Shown here in pieces: positions 22,644 to 31,470 of a DNA stretch of 35,668 nt (within the stretch, counting starts at the first letter, position 1; every line of letters begins with the position of its first letter). A program made the translations under genes and the position numbers. Location: positions 1 through 35,668 of the IMG/VR virus record IMGVR_UViG_3300035099_000663. One strand, written 5' to 3'. Under the pieces are notes generated by a model that searched no databases, was not told the origin of the DNA, and was given only the letters and a program-made list of their open reading frames with translations. This stretch comes from a virus.

Positions 22644-23993
22644 TCAGCGGCGGATGCACGTCACTGCCAGGATTTCACGTTCACCGGCGCTCAGGCCCTT
22701 GCCCGACGCCGCTCCGGCTTCAGGTCCCGAGGAGGCGGCCGCCGGGCTTGCGCTCACCGGGCCCGCCGCGCCGCCGCGGTCCACCGCGGCCAGACGCTTC
22801 TTCAGGTCCACGTTCTCGGCCGCGAGTTTCGCCGAGTGCGCGATCTGCGCGGCCTCGAAGGACGTGCCCGCCAGATAGTAGGCCGGGCCGTCTGTGGCAC
22901 CGAAGGCAGAGACAAACCGCTGGAGTTCCGCGCGCGGACCGTCCGCGGGCGGCGCCGGCGGGGCGGCCGGGGATCCCTGCCCGGCCTTCAGGGCCGTCTC
23001 GACGGCGGGCGTTCCCGCCTCCACGGCTTTGCCCGCGTCCACGGCCGGCGGCTTCGGCGCGGCCTCGGCGGGCGTATCGTTCTTGGCATCGACGGCCGCG
23101 GCCTTGACCGGGGCCTCCGCCGCATTCGTCTCTTCTCCCATCGTCTCTTCTCCTTGAGGGTTGAGGACCGTGACGCAGATCTCTTCGCCCGGTCCAAGTT
23201 GGGTCTTCGTATTCATGTCCGCCCCGTACGGGCACACCGCGACGCCGCGGAGCGGCCACTTCCTGATGACCGTGGCCGGGCCGGCCAACTTGTAGCCGTT
23301 CACCTCGACCTCGGCGCCTTCGCCCACCTCCTCGATGACCACGCCCTCGCCGCCCCAGTAGATCGAAGCCTCGTAGGGCACACCCGCCCGGGCCTTGTGA
23401 ATGATCTCCGTGGCCCGGTCGTCCCCTTTGTAGGGCACAAGTGCCCCGGAGCAGACCAGGTCCGGAACCGCATCTTCAGAGGCCTTCACCACATCGAAGC
23501 GGTTCAGGTATCCGATGACCTGGTTGGGGTCGTGGAGATAGTCGATAGGGAGATGGGATTTATGCCGGTGCACTCCCACGAGATCATGGACGAGTTTGCC
23601 CCAGTACCAGTGGCTGATGGGCTTTCCGGTTCGGGCGACGAGCCGCACCGGCGCGGTCTTGGCGTCCTCGCCGTTCTCGCCGAGTTCGAAGACTGTCGCC
23701 TCGCAGCAGAAGGCGTTGGCCGGAACGACGGTGTGTCCATGCTTGTCCTTCTTTCCGGTAGCGGGCTCGAACTGGATCGGCTTGTAGCCGTGCTCCTCGA
23801 GCCACTTCTTGGCGGCCTCGACGGTCCACTTCTCGGCATTGAAGCGGATCGCCTGTTCGACCGTGCCGCCGTTGGGCTTGGACTTCAAGGGTCCTCCCAG
23901 TCCCCGGATCCCCTCCTTGGCCCAGAGTTGGAGGATCCTCACGAAATCATCCGGGTCGCGGAGCCGGGCGGCGTGTTCGTTGGCGTAAGGCAT
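22644..23993 (-). CDS. Prohead maturation protease fused to scaffold
   Basis: 449 residues. An N-terminal region with AIRFNAEKWTVEAAKKWLEE precedes the protease: HLPIDYLHDPNQVIGYL has the catalytic-type His154 in a HDP motif, and GVPYEASIYWGG carries the candidate Ser210. From about 275 an Ala/Pro/Glu-rich linker leads to a scaffold-like end with a coiled coil (LAAENVDLKKRLAAVD). Such proteins scaffold the prohead and then digest the scaffold. AAGGAG lies upstream of the ATG. An internal start for a free scaffold is possible (ATG at about 23140, MGEETNAAEA). Confidence 0.78.
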   Translation of the reverse strand: MPYANEHAARLRDPDDFVRILQLWAKEGIRGLGGPLKSKPNGGTVEQAIRFNAEKWTVEAAKKWLEEHGYKPIQFEPATGKKDKHGHTVVPANAFCCEATVFELGENGEDAKTAPVRLVARTGKPISHWYWGKLVHDLVGVHRHKSHLPIDYLHDPNQVIGYLNRFDVVKASEDAVPDLVCSGALVPYKGDDRATEIIHKARAGVPYEASIYWGGEGVVIEEVGEGAEVEVNGYKLAGPATVIRKWPLRGVAVCPYGADMNTKTQLGPGEEICVTVLNPQGEETMGEETNAAEAPVKAAAVDAKNDTPAEAAPKPPAVDAGKAVEAGTPAVETALKAGQGSPAAPPAPPADGPRAELQRFVSAFGATDGPAYYLAGTSFEAAQIAHSAKLAAENVDLKKRLAAVDRGGAAGPVSASPAAASSGPEAGAASGKGLSAGEREILAVTCIRR

Positions 23994-23996
23994 GGA

Positions 23997-25457
23997 TCAC
24001 TCCTTGTCACCCCGCGCGTCCGGCGGCGGTGCGCTGGGATTCCCCGCCGCCACAGGGAGCGGCGGCAGGCCTTTCTCTTGCCGGTAGGCCAGATACTTGG
24101 CCTCTTCGTCCACGATGTCGTAGGCGTCGCGGCCCGCGGCCTTGCAGACGCCGGGCGTGCTCTCGAAACCTGATTGCACCGCCATCCGATTCGACGCGGC
24201 TTCCTTCAGGGGGTCAAACCACCGCAGGCCGACCGGAATCCATTCCCAGCGGAGATCCTCGAACGTGCTGGCAGGCGGGAGTCTGATTTGGCCGTCGGCG
24301 ATGAAGAGGCCCAGACGCCAGGCAGTCAACCAGTCGAGCATCTGCTGGCAGTCGCGCCGCTTCGGTTCCGTGGACGATTCGTACTGCAGCACCGCCTGGC
24401 GTTGGCCGGCCCAGTTGGTGAAGTTCTCGGCATAGAACGAATACGGGATGTCGAGACCCTTGAGGCCGGCAGCGATCATCTCCTGGAAGAAGGTCTGGAA
24501 CTGCATGGAGGGACTGTTGCTCTCGAGGAACTTTGCGTCATCGCCCGGGTCGAGGTCCAGTTGGACGGGGCCTTGCTTGAAGTCGGCCTTCGGTCCAGTG
24601 GTTGCTCCGCTCTCGGTCTCCTCAGCCTCCGTAATCTCGGCCACGGCTTCCTCGGCCTTGCGGAAGAACACCAGGCCGAAGTACTGCGAGACTTTCATCT
24701 TGGCGAGGGCATAATCGGCGCCCTCGTAGGCGTCGCGGAAAACGTTGATGGCGGCCGCCAGCGGCGAGATGCCGCGGACCTGGTCGAAGCGGTCGAAATA
24801 TCCGTGGAGATGGCACCAGGCGGCCGGAAGCGCGCGTTCGAATTCCAGCAATCCGCCCGTTGCCGCGCGTCTGGAGACGGCGTATTCAATCGGCCGGCCC
24901 TTATCGTCGAGATGGACTCCATGGGTCCACTTCCCCTGCTTGGCGGCAGGCGGCAGTTGGTGGAAACCGAATCCGACCCGGTCTCCCTCGATCCACTGCA
25001 CTTTGCCATAGTCCGGCCCCTGCGGATCGCCGGCGATCCGCAGGCACAGGATATCGCCGTCGAGCGTGCGGCACTCCTCGGCGAGGCGGATCTGCCGGGC
25101 CAAAGGATAGCGGCCGGTGACGTCACAGTTCTCGGCCCGGCTCCACCAGGCGATCTTCTCCTCGATCTCGGCATCGAGCTCCGGATTCCCGGTCTGCGAT
25201 TGGAAGGAGAAGGTCGCCACGTAGTCCAAATGCTTGCGTATGGCCCAGGAGACAGTCGAGAAGTTGCGGCGGAGGTCTCTCGCGGTGGCCGTGAGTTTCC
25301 GCCGCTGACCCGCGGTGAGAATGCGGTCCTCGCTATCCAGGTTAACGAGGGGGGCCTTGCGGCGCATGGTGGTATCGGCGGCGTCGTACGACAGCCCCAT
25401 GACCCGGCGAATGCCGTCCAGGAACCGAACTCTCCGAGGGGCCACAGGCGCGCTCAT
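23997..25457 (-). CDS. Portal protein (lambda gpB type)
   Basis: 486 residues. RRNFSTVSWAIRKHLDYVAT, CDVTGRYPLARQIRLAEECR, GDILCLRIAGDPQGPDYGKV, EYAVSRR, FDQVRGISPLAAAINVFRD and YSFYAENFTNWAGQRQAVLQ follow the lambda portal family in order. It forms the dodecameric ring through which DNA is packaged. The ATG at 25457 overlaps the stop of the gpW-like gene as ATGA; a longer open frame upstream is not coding. Confidence 0.88.
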   Translation of the reverse strand: MSAPVAPRRVRFLDGIRRVMGLSYDAADTTMRRKAPLVNLDSEDRILTAGQRRKLTATARDLRRNFSTVSWAIRKHLDYVATFSFQSQTGNPELDAEIEEKIAWWSRAENCDVTGRYPLARQIRLAEECRTLDGDILCLRIAGDPQGPDYGKVQWIEGDRVGFGFHQLPPAAKQGKWTHGVHLDDKGRPIEYAVSRRAATGGLLEFERALPAAWCHLHGYFDRFDQVRGISPLAAAINVFRDAYEGADYALAKMKVSQYFGLVFFRKAEEAVAEITEAEETESGATTGPKADFKQGPVQLDLDPGDDAKFLESNSPSMQFQTFFQEMIAAGLKGLDIPYSFYAENFTNWAGQRQAVLQYESSTEPKRRDCQQMLDWLTAWRLGLFIADGQIRLPPASTFEDLRWEWIPVGLRWFDPLKEAASNRMAVQSGFESTPGVCKAAGRDAYDIVDEEAKYLAYRQEKGLPPLPVAAGNPSAPPPDARGDKE

Positions 25458-25654
25458 GTGTTCCCCAGGTTGATCGTGGCGCTGCGCGGACGCGCGCCGC
25501 TCTCGATGGCCACGCGCTTCTTCCAGTGTTCGTATTGCTTGATGAGGTCGGCGAAGGCCATTGTCCGGCCGTCGACGATCACGGTCTCCACGCCCGGGTT
25601 GGCCTGCATCAAGCCTTCCAGGAGCGTAACCATCGTCTCGGCGTGCGTGGCCAT
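25454..25654 (-). CDS. gpW-like head-tail joining protein
   Basis: 66 residues, the size of lambda gpW. GLMQANPGVETVIVDGRTMA, FADLIKQYEHWKKRVA and a C-terminal strand pattern match gpW-family joiners, usually located just before the portal as here. The ATG at 25654 (MATHAETM) is chosen; the frame further upstream enters the terminator hairpin. Confidence 0.76.
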   Translation of the reverse strand: MATHAETMVTLLEGLMQANPGVETVIVDGRTMAFADLIKQYEHWKKRVAIESGARPRSATINLGNT

Positions 25655-25689
25655 CGTTCTCGACCTCGGGGTTTGCCGGACGCGCCACG

Positions 25690-25729
25690 AAAAAAAGGCC
25701 GCGCGGGGGCGTGGCCCCACGCGGCCTTT
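25690..25729 (-). terminator. Rho-independent terminator
   Basis: Minus strand: AAAGGCCGCG, a 16-nt loop, then CGCGGCCTTT, followed by further T's (A-run at 25690-25696 on the plus strand). The 10-bp perfect stem plus a 7-T tail is the clearest terminator in the window. It lies between the AT-hook/zinc-ribbon gene and the gpW gene, only 35 bp before the latter. Confidence 0.8.
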
Positions 25730-25833
25730 GAATTCCGGGATGCCGATGATCAGCCGGCTCCGTGGCGCGTCCTATGTCACGCCATCAGTCTAACCCACCC
25801 CAAGAAGAGAAAGATTGCCTGAAACCCCGATTT

Positions 25834-25850
25834 AATAGGTAATGCCTATT
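25834..25850. other. Short AT-rich inverted repeat
   Basis: AATAGG-TAATG-CCTATT in an unusually AT-rich 30-bp stretch, followed on the plus strand by CTTTTTT. It might be a regulator site. The stem is too weak for me to call a terminator, and no plus-strand gene precedes it. The rest of 25730-25870 shows nothing else. Confidence 0.3.
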
Positions 25851-25870
25851 CTTTTTTGCGGCCCGTCTGG

Positions 25871-26122
25871 TCACTCCCTGCGCAGGAGAGTATACCGCTG
25901 CGAGCAGTTTGTGCACCGGACGCGCTTATGGATCACGTGTGTGAAAGGGCGGCCGAGTGAATCGCTCCCGGAGATCGGTCGGTCTGAGATGGTGTGTTCG
26001 ACCTCGCGTTCCACGGATCCGCACCTGGGACACTTGGCCGGCACCTCGACGACCACTAACGGAGGCGCGGTCTTCGACCCCTTGGGGCGGCCGGGCCGGC
26101 GCTTGATCTTCCTCGAGGCCAT
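25871..26122 (-). CDS. AT-hook / zinc-ribbon protein
   Basis: 83 residues. The basic N-terminus KRRPGRPKGSKT is an AT-hook. Two Cys pairs follow (C31/C34 in CPRCGS and C70/C73 in CTNCSQRY), a zinc ribbon. It probably binds DNA; it may assist transcription or packaging. AAGGAGCCATAA precedes the ATG. It runs into the terminator at 25690 and is divergent from the glycosyltransferase genes. Confidence 0.75.
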   Translation of the reverse strand: MASRKIKRRPGRPKGSKTAPPLVVVEVPAKCPRCGSVEREVEHTISDRPISGSDSLGRPFTHVIHKRVRCTNCSQRYTLLRRE

Positions 26123-26149
26123 TTATGGCTCCTTCCTGCTGGACGTAGC

Positions 26150-26905
26150 GTGAACTCGATCATCATCCCTCATCGCGGACGCCTGCCCTTCCTGCGGCAA
26201 TGCCTCGCCTCCATCGAGTGGTGCGCGGAGGCCTGCGGACGCTCGGACTACGAGGTCCTGGTCTCGCACAACGGGCCCCCGCCCGAATCGCGCCCCGGAG
26301 GCCCGCGTGTCCGATGGCTCCTCGATGGCGGAGAGATGCCCATCTTCTGCAAGCCTCGACTCCTCAACCTCGGAATCCGGGAGGCCGCCGGAGACATTCT
26401 AACCTTCCTCGACGCAGACGCCATAGTGGGGCCATCCTGGCTGGCCGGGGTTTCCACTCTCGACGCCGACCGAGCCCTCACGCTCTTGGCGTATCGCGTG
26501 CGCTACCTGCCGGCGCGGGCGCGGATTACGGACCGGGCCACGTGGTTAAGACTCTTCCAGGCATACGACCGGTTTCCCCGCGGCTACGAAGCCTATGGCG
26601 GACCGGACGGCGGACAGAGGCTCCTCCGACCGCAGCCGGCGGCCCCTGTCGTCGGGAACTCCCAGTGCTCGATCCGGCGCCAGATCCTCGGCGATCTCCG
26701 TTGGGACGAACGCTACGTCGGCCGTGGCGCGGAGGACAGGGCCTTCCTGCGCGCGCTCCTGAGACGCGCGGGGACGCGGTTTCGGAGCGTCCTTCGAACG
26801 GAGCCACAGTTCTCTCTCTTCCATCTGCGCCACGATTACGCGCCGGACTGGCGGACCCGCGAGATTGAGAAAGCGAACCATCGGCTCTATCATTCGGAGG
26901 CCTGA
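26150..26905 (+). CDS. GT-A (family 2-like) glycosyltransferase
   Basis: 251 residues. It begins SIIIPHRGRLPFLRQCLASI, the nucleotide-binding start of GT-A enzymes. DAD at 88-90 (ILTFLDADAIVG) is the metal/nucleotide-sugar motif, and GRGAED (191-196) the galactosyltransferase-like C-terminal acceptor motif. It starts with GTG and has no strong ribosome binding site. First of three plus-strand genes, it would transfer a sugar in the cytoplasm to a virion part, DNA or host envelope precursor; the acceptor is unknown. Confidence 0.82.
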   Translation: MNSIIIPHRGRLPFLRQCLASIEWCAEACGRSDYEVLVSHNGPPPESRPGGPRVRWLLDGGEMPIFCKPRLLNLGIREAAGDILTFLDADAIVGPSWLAGVSTLDADRALTLLAYRVRYLPARARITDRATWLRLFQAYDRFPRGYEAYGGPDGGQRLLRPQPAAPVVGNSQCSIRRQILGDLRWDERYVGRGAEDRAFLRALLRRAGTRFRSVLRTEPQFSLFHLRHDYAPDWRTREIEKANHRLYHSEA

Positions 26906-26906
26906 G

Positions 26907-28163
26907 ATGCGCACGCCCGTGCTCACGTTCCATTCGGATCCGCCCGGCTCCTCGTACTTCCGTTCCTGCGCCGCGAGGCTCGTCGCCGACTGCCGGCGTC
27001 TGAGCCTGCCGGTCGTGACCCGCGAACTCCCATGGATCGAGGGAGGAACGTGGGCGGCGACGAACCGTCGGAAGGCCCGTGTCATCGCGGACTTCCTCGC
27101 CGAGCCCGGACGGCCGGTCCTCTGGGTGGACGCGGACAGTCGGATTCTCCGAGATCCAGGAGAAATCATCGACCGCCTGACTTGCGACTTCGCGGCCGTC
27201 AAGCAACAGTTGCCCGGACGTCCGGACATCCCCGTCCTGGCGACGGTTCTCTACTTCGGCTGTTCCGCCCGGGCGCGACAGTTCGCTCAGGAATGGGCGA
27301 GGGCGTGTGAACATAAGACGGCCGTCGGAAACGACCACGACGTCCTGGTGCGCGTCCTAGAACAGGCGCATGGGCTGAGTCACCAGGTGCTCGACGAGCG
27401 CTTGTGCGAAGTTCCCGGCCACGCGCCAGCGGGCCTCGCCCCGTATGTTCGTTTCGGTCTTTCGCATCCTCCCTGGCAGAAGCACGTCCGCACGGTCCCG
27501 CCGATCACGGCGACCATCACGACCTGCCGCCGGCTGAAGCACCTCGCGCGGCTCCTCGAGTCCGTAGAACGCCACGTCGTAGACCGCTATCTCGTGGACC
27601 GCTGGATTGTGGTGGATGACGGCTCCGAAGAGGCGGATCTCGTCGAGATGGCCGAGCGATGGCCATTCCTCGATATCGTCCGGAACGATCTCCGCGGCCA
27701 CGTCAATGCCGTCAACCTGCTCTATTCCCTCGTCGAGACGCCGCTGGTCCTGTACCTGGAGGACGACTGGGAGTTCACGCGCGCGGATCTTCTGATCCAC
27801 GACGCCTATTCGGTTCTGCTCGAGGACCGACACGTGAAATCGGTAGGATTCCGATCGTGGTCCTGTCCCCATCGTCGCACCGGCTCCGCCGTTACGTACC
27901 AGGAGCATTGTTACCTGCGGGGACGCGCCGGTCGGCGGTCCCCGGGAAGCGATGCATTCTGGCCTGGATTCACGTTGAACCCAAGCCTCCAGGTTATGGA
28001 GGCCGTCCGCCAAGTGCTCCCCGCGACGATGCCGGAGTTCGAGTTCCGGATGGCGCTCGCCTTCCATCGCAAGGGCTTCCGGTGCGCCCATCTGGATCCC
28101 GGCGCCGTGAAGCACACCGGAGATGGTCAGTCCGCGTACGCCCTGACGGGAGCATCTCGTTGA
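26907..28163 (+). CDS. Two-domain glycosyltransferase
   Basis: 418 residues. The N-terminal domain (about 1-190) has DAD at 75-77 (VLWVDADSRIL), as in nucleotide-diphospho-sugar transferases. From about 198 (ITATITTCRRLKHLARLLES) a second GT-A domain begins, with VDDGS (236-240) and LEDDW (284-288). The two halves could add different sugars. GGAGG 6 nt before the ATG at 26907 decides the start, one base after the previous stop. It overlaps the next gene by 4 bp. Confidence 0.82.
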   Translation: MRTPVLTFHSDPPGSSYFRSCAARLVADCRRLSLPVVTRELPWIEGGTWAATNRRKARVIADFLAEPGRPVLWVDADSRILRDPGEIIDRLTCDFAAVKQQLPGRPDIPVLATVLYFGCSARARQFAQEWARACEHKTAVGNDHDVLVRVLEQAHGLSHQVLDERLCEVPGHAPAGLAPYVRFGLSHPPWQKHVRTVPPITATITTCRRLKHLARLLESVERHVVDRYLVDRWIVVDDGSEEADLVEMAERWPFLDIVRNDLRGHVNAVNLLYSLVETPLVLYLEDDWEFTRADLLIHDAYSVLLEDRHVKSVGFRSWSCPHRRTGSAVTYQEHCYLRGRAGRRSPGSDAFWPGFTLNPSLQVMEAVRQVLPATMPEFEFRMALAFHRKGFRCAHLDPGAVKHTGDGQSAYALTGASR

Positions 28164-29146
28164 GGATCCGGCACTTCGTGAATCTCTGGTGGATCGGCGG
28201 AATTGAACACAACCTCCTGCGTCTCGTCGACGCCACCCCGGACTGGACCCACGAGATCGTCGTGAAGGCCCTCGGAGAACGTCGGACTGACGCAGTGGAT
28301 CCGGTCGCCGAGGGCCTTGCCGCCGCCCGCGGGACTGCACTCACGCCCTGGCGCACGTACGAGGCGAGCGGAGCCGATGCCGTCATCTACCACAATCAGT
28401 CGGGTGCGGCGCCGGGCTCTGCGGCACTTGGGCGACCGGTGGTCTCCGTCTGGCATGGCTGGGCCACGCGTGGCTACGTTCCCGATGCGCTCAACACCGG
28501 CGTGAACTCCCATACGGTCGAAATCCTGCGGATCCGCCAGGGCCTGGACCTGCTGCCCAGCCTGCATCCAGGGATCGGGGCTGTGCGACAGAAGGGTGGT
28601 TATGCTCTCCACGATCCTCCGATCATCGGCTTGATCGCCAGTCCGCGGCCGGAGAAGTTCTCGCCGATGCTCGTCGCGGCGCTCAACCGATTGGCCAGCA
28701 AGAGGCCATTCCAGTTCCGGGCCCTCGGGATGGCTCTCCTGGCGCGATTCTTCCGCCGGGCGCGGTTTGATCACGAACTCCTCGTCCCGGAGACGCGGTG
28801 GGAGGAGAAGGAGGGGTTTCTGCTCGGCCTCGATGTGGGCCTGCACCTCGTGGGCTGCATCGAAGGATTCGGGATCGCCTGCCAGGAAATGCTCGCCGCG
28901 GGGATCCCGGTGGTAGCCGATGACCGCGGCGGACCGAGGGATCAGATCACCCACGAGGTCAACGGGCTCCTGGTCGCCAATGTCACCGCCGCGGTGAATG
29001 CGCTCGAACTACTCCTCAGCGACGCCCCGCTCCGCCAGCGGCTGGGCAGGGCAGCGGCCGAAAGGGTCGCCATCCAGTACTCGCTCGCCGATTTCCGGGA
29101 GCGCTACGAGCGAGCAATCGCGTTGGCCTTGATCAGAGTGCAGTGA
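28160..29146 (+). CDS. GT-B (GT4-like) glycosyltransferase
   Basis: 328 residues from a TTG that overlaps the previous stop as TTGA, with GGGAG upstream. The N-terminus, RHFVNLWWIGGIEHNLLRLV, is a variant of the GT-B first-strand loop. EGFGIACQE (235-243) followed by AAGIPVVADDRGGPRDQI is the C-terminal donor-binding E-x7-E motif of GT4 enzymes. The short N-terminal domain suggests a compact form. The gene ends 14 bp into the terL gene, which is convergent. Confidence 0.8.
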   Translation: MRIRHFVNLWWIGGIEHNLLRLVDATPDWTHEIVVKALGERRTDAVDPVAEGLAAARGTALTPWRTYEASGADAVIYHNQSGAAPGSAALGRPVVSVWHGWATRGYVPDALNTGVNSHTVEILRIRQGLDLLPSLHPGIGAVRQKGGYALHDPPIIGLIASPRPEKFSPMLVAALNRLASKRPFQFRALGMALLARFFRRARFDHELLVPETRWEEKEGFLLGLDVGLHLVGCIEGFGIACQEMLAAGIPVVADDRGGPRDQITHEVNGLLVANVTAAVNALELLLSDAPLRQRLGRAAAERVAIQYSLADFRERYERAIALALIRVQ

Positions 29147-31217
29147 TCCGTGGCGGCCGCCGGCGCCGCGGGACGCTCGGTTTCTCCGCCGGCCCGCCGC
29201 AGCCGAGGATCGACGCGGCGACCGCGCAGTATTCCAGGCAATCGAACCAGTGGTTGTCCGGCCGATTCGGCAGTTGCCGCCATTGATGCACGGTCCGGCC
29301 GTGGCCGGTCGTCAGATCCCAGCGTTCAGATTCCGCAACGTGCGCCGCGAAGAGATCGTGCTCCGCGTTCGATTTACCCCACAGGGTGAAGGACCCACGT
29401 TCGCCTGGCCCGATCTCCAGGCGCTCGTGGACGAACGTCTTCCAGTAGTTCGTGTCCACGGCGACGTAACGGAACTCCCGCGTGCCCTTGAGCGACGGAG
29501 TATACCAGTGGTGCCCATGGCGTTCGCCAGGCCGCTGGCGATATGACGACATCGGCCGGTCGCCCGCCCCGATGCCGATACCGCGTGAGCCCTCGATCAG
29601 TCCGCCACCCATTCGATGTCTCACCGCCTCCACGATGCCGGGCTTCCAGGCGCTATCCACGAGACACTTGCCGATGGACGCCATCCCGGCCTTGCCGGCC
29701 CGCGCCCAACCCTTCGTCTGCAATCGGGTGAGCAGGACCTCGAGGCCGGCCTGAATCGCCCCGTCCTCGCCAAGCCCTGGATGCGCGCGGCCCAGCGTTC
29801 GCGTCGCTGTCGCTTCCGTGAAGTAGTAGCGGTCCTGCTGGGGATAGGTTCCGTAATCGACAACGTAGCCAGTCCAGTCCTGGGCGCAGGCCAGGACGAC
29901 GTAGAAGAGGAGCTTCTTGTGGAGGTCGACCCCGGCCGTCAGATACTGGCACTCAATGGGCACCTCGCCGCGCGACCGCCCGTTGAGCCGATCTGCGACG
30001 GCCTGGGCGGTGAGACGTCCAAGATCCGATTCCGGCACGAGCGGTTCGTTCTGCTGCTCGGCGGCAAAACTGCGCGGGTTCTCAATGAAGAGGTTCATGG
30101 CGTGTTGCACCGCGGAAATCTCGCCGGGATCAAACCGTTCCGGCCACGCGGGCTTCGCTCCTCGATCCATCGCGTGCTGATGGAGCCGATAGAAAGTTGT
30201 GGCCAGGCGGATGTCGTCATGCGTACCCAGGCTTTCGGCGCGCAAGCGCGCGTACTGATCCCAGAGTCGGCGGTTGGCCGGAAATCGGTATAGCGTCTTG
30301 GTGCGTTCACCCCGGAACTCCGGATGGAGTTTTCGGTCGAGAATCTGATCCGAGAGGTCTCCGCGCTCGATCACGGTGCACGGCACGAGCACGCCCAGGT
30401 TCCGGCCGGGTCCGGCCATCCCCTTCACGGCGCCGGTAAGGAGTTTCATCCGCTGATCGGTTTGCAGGGGACTCCTGGCCGATTCATCAGTCTGAGGGTC
30501 ATCGCAAAGCACGAGACTAGGCCGCACAGTCCGGCCGCCCGGCTGAACTCTGAGCGGCCCTCGGACATTTCCGGTCAAACCCGTTCCGCGAATGACGGCA
30601 CCGCTCGCCGCGCTTCCAGGGATCGCCGGCAGAACGATCTGTAGTTCTTCCCATTGTATGCGGGTCGGTTGGCCTTCGTAGCGCTGGCCCAGACACCGGC
30701 GGGGCTCGTTTTCGAGGGCGCGGATCGGATAGAGGATCTCGGGGAAGTCATCGAGGAGCGGTCCTTCGCTCTGCAGATTCGCCTTCAGATTGTCGATCAA
30801 CATCTCCTTGGCGGTCCGATCTGTTGCAGCCAGAAGGAACGCATACGGGTGTCCCCAACAGAAGGTCGCCCACTCGACCGCGGCTAGACAGAGGGACGTT
30901 TTGCCGCTGCCGCGCGGCATGGCGATGGCCAAGAATCCGCCGTGCCATACAACGATCTCGATCTTGGCGATCACGCGTTTGTGATCTTCCGACCATGGCA
31001 GGTAGAAGGTCGGTCGATGGTAGACCTCGCAGTAGGTTTGAAAGGAAGCCTTGGCGGCGGCGCGGCGTTCGGGATCCTTGACCGGCGGAAGCGGACCGAT
31101 TTCCTGGCCAGCGCGAACGGTCCGAGCGCTACGGGCCCGGGCGGCGGCTCTGTGCGCCTGATAGGTCTTCGCCTCGCGCGAAGAACTCGATGAGTTTCGT
31201 CGCGGCGACGCGGGCAT
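29133..31217 (-). CDS. terL: Terminase large subunit
   Basis: 694 residues. The Walker A is PRGSGKTS (101-108), the Walker B VLCDDPQ (236-242), and the nuclease domain begins GVDLHKKLLFYVV with Asp431. DNHWFDCLEYCAVAA near the end supplies further acidic residues. It would drive ATP-dependent packaging into the portal. It overlaps the small subunit by 254 bp if the first ATG is used; AGAGGAAC precedes that ATG. The Ser/Arg-rich N-terminus may be a TerS-contact region. Confidence 0.88.
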   Translation of the reverse strand: MPASPRRNSSSSSREAKTYQAHRAAARARSARTVRAGQEIGPLPPVKDPERRAAAKASFQTYCEVYHRPTFYLPWSEDHKRVIAKIEIVVWHGGFLAIAMPRGSGKTSLCLAAVEWATFCWGHPYAFLLAATDRTAKEMLIDNLKANLQSEGPLLDDFPEILYPIRALENEPRRCLGQRYEGQPTRIQWEELQIVLPAIPGSAASGAVIRGTGLTGNVRGPLRVQPGGRTVRPSLVLCDDPQTDESARSPLQTDQRMKLLTGAVKGMAGPGRNLGVLVPCTVIERGDLSDQILDRKLHPEFRGERTKTLYRFPANRRLWDQYARLRAESLGTHDDIRLATTFYRLHQHAMDRGAKPAWPERFDPGEISAVQHAMNLFIENPRSFAAEQQNEPLVPESDLGRLTAQAVADRLNGRSRGEVPIECQYLTAGVDLHKKLLFYVVLACAQDWTGYVVDYGTYPQQDRYYFTEATATRTLGRAHPGLGEDGAIQAGLEVLLTRLQTKGWARAGKAGMASIGKCLVDSAWKPGIVEAVRHRMGGGLIEGSRGIGIGAGDRPMSSYRQRPGERHGHHWYTPSLKGTREFRYVAVDTNYWKTFVHERLEIGPGERGSFTLWGKSNAEHDLFAAHVAESERWDLTTGHGRTVHQWRQLPNRPDNHWFDCLEYCAVAASILGCGGPAEKPSVPRRRRPPRITAL

Positions 31218-31470
31218 GTTCCTCTACCGGATAACGCTCGTCATCATTGAGCCGAAGCACCGCGGTGCCGACCTGCTCGGTGTGGACGATGTGGGCGGCG
31301 ACGGCGATCCGGCCGCGCGCCTCGGCGATGATTCTCGTCGCAACCTCGGGGCCGAGGCCGCGCTGGCCACATAGGTGTTCAACCGCGGCCAAGCTTGCGC
31401 TGTTGACGAGCAGTATGACCAAGTGATCTCGTAACTGGCGATACTCGGGCGTCTCCGCGGGGGCGGCCAT
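31129..31470 (-). CDS. terS: Probable terminase small subunit
   Basis: 113 residues. It is helical (YRQLRDHLVILLVNSASLAA, GPEVATRIIAEARGRIAVAA, HARVAATKLIEFFARG), with the size and position of a small terminase: directly before terL and after a structured non-coding stretch. A ribosome binding site, GGAGG, precedes the ATG at 31470. No classical HTH is obvious, so the assignment rests on context. Confidence 0.58.
   Translation of the reverse strand: MAAPAETPEYRQLRDHLVILLVNSASLAAVEHLCGQRGLGPEVATRIIAEARGRIAVAAHIVHTEQVGTAVLRLNDDERYPVEEHARVAATKLIEFFARGEDLSGAQSRRPGP

Noticed and set aside
21185-24173. Plus-strand open frames of 640 and 627 codons across the capsid and protease genes
   Set aside because: Mirror images of well-supported capsid, connector and protease genes; composition is not protein-like.
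24174-25793. 539-codon plus-strand open frame across the portal gene
   Set aside because: Antisense to a clear portal protein; no signature of its own.
25834-25857. AT-rich stem followed by CTTTTTT as a plus-strand terminator
   Set aside because: The stem is only six weak pairs and there is no plus-strand gene to end; kept only as an inverted repeat.
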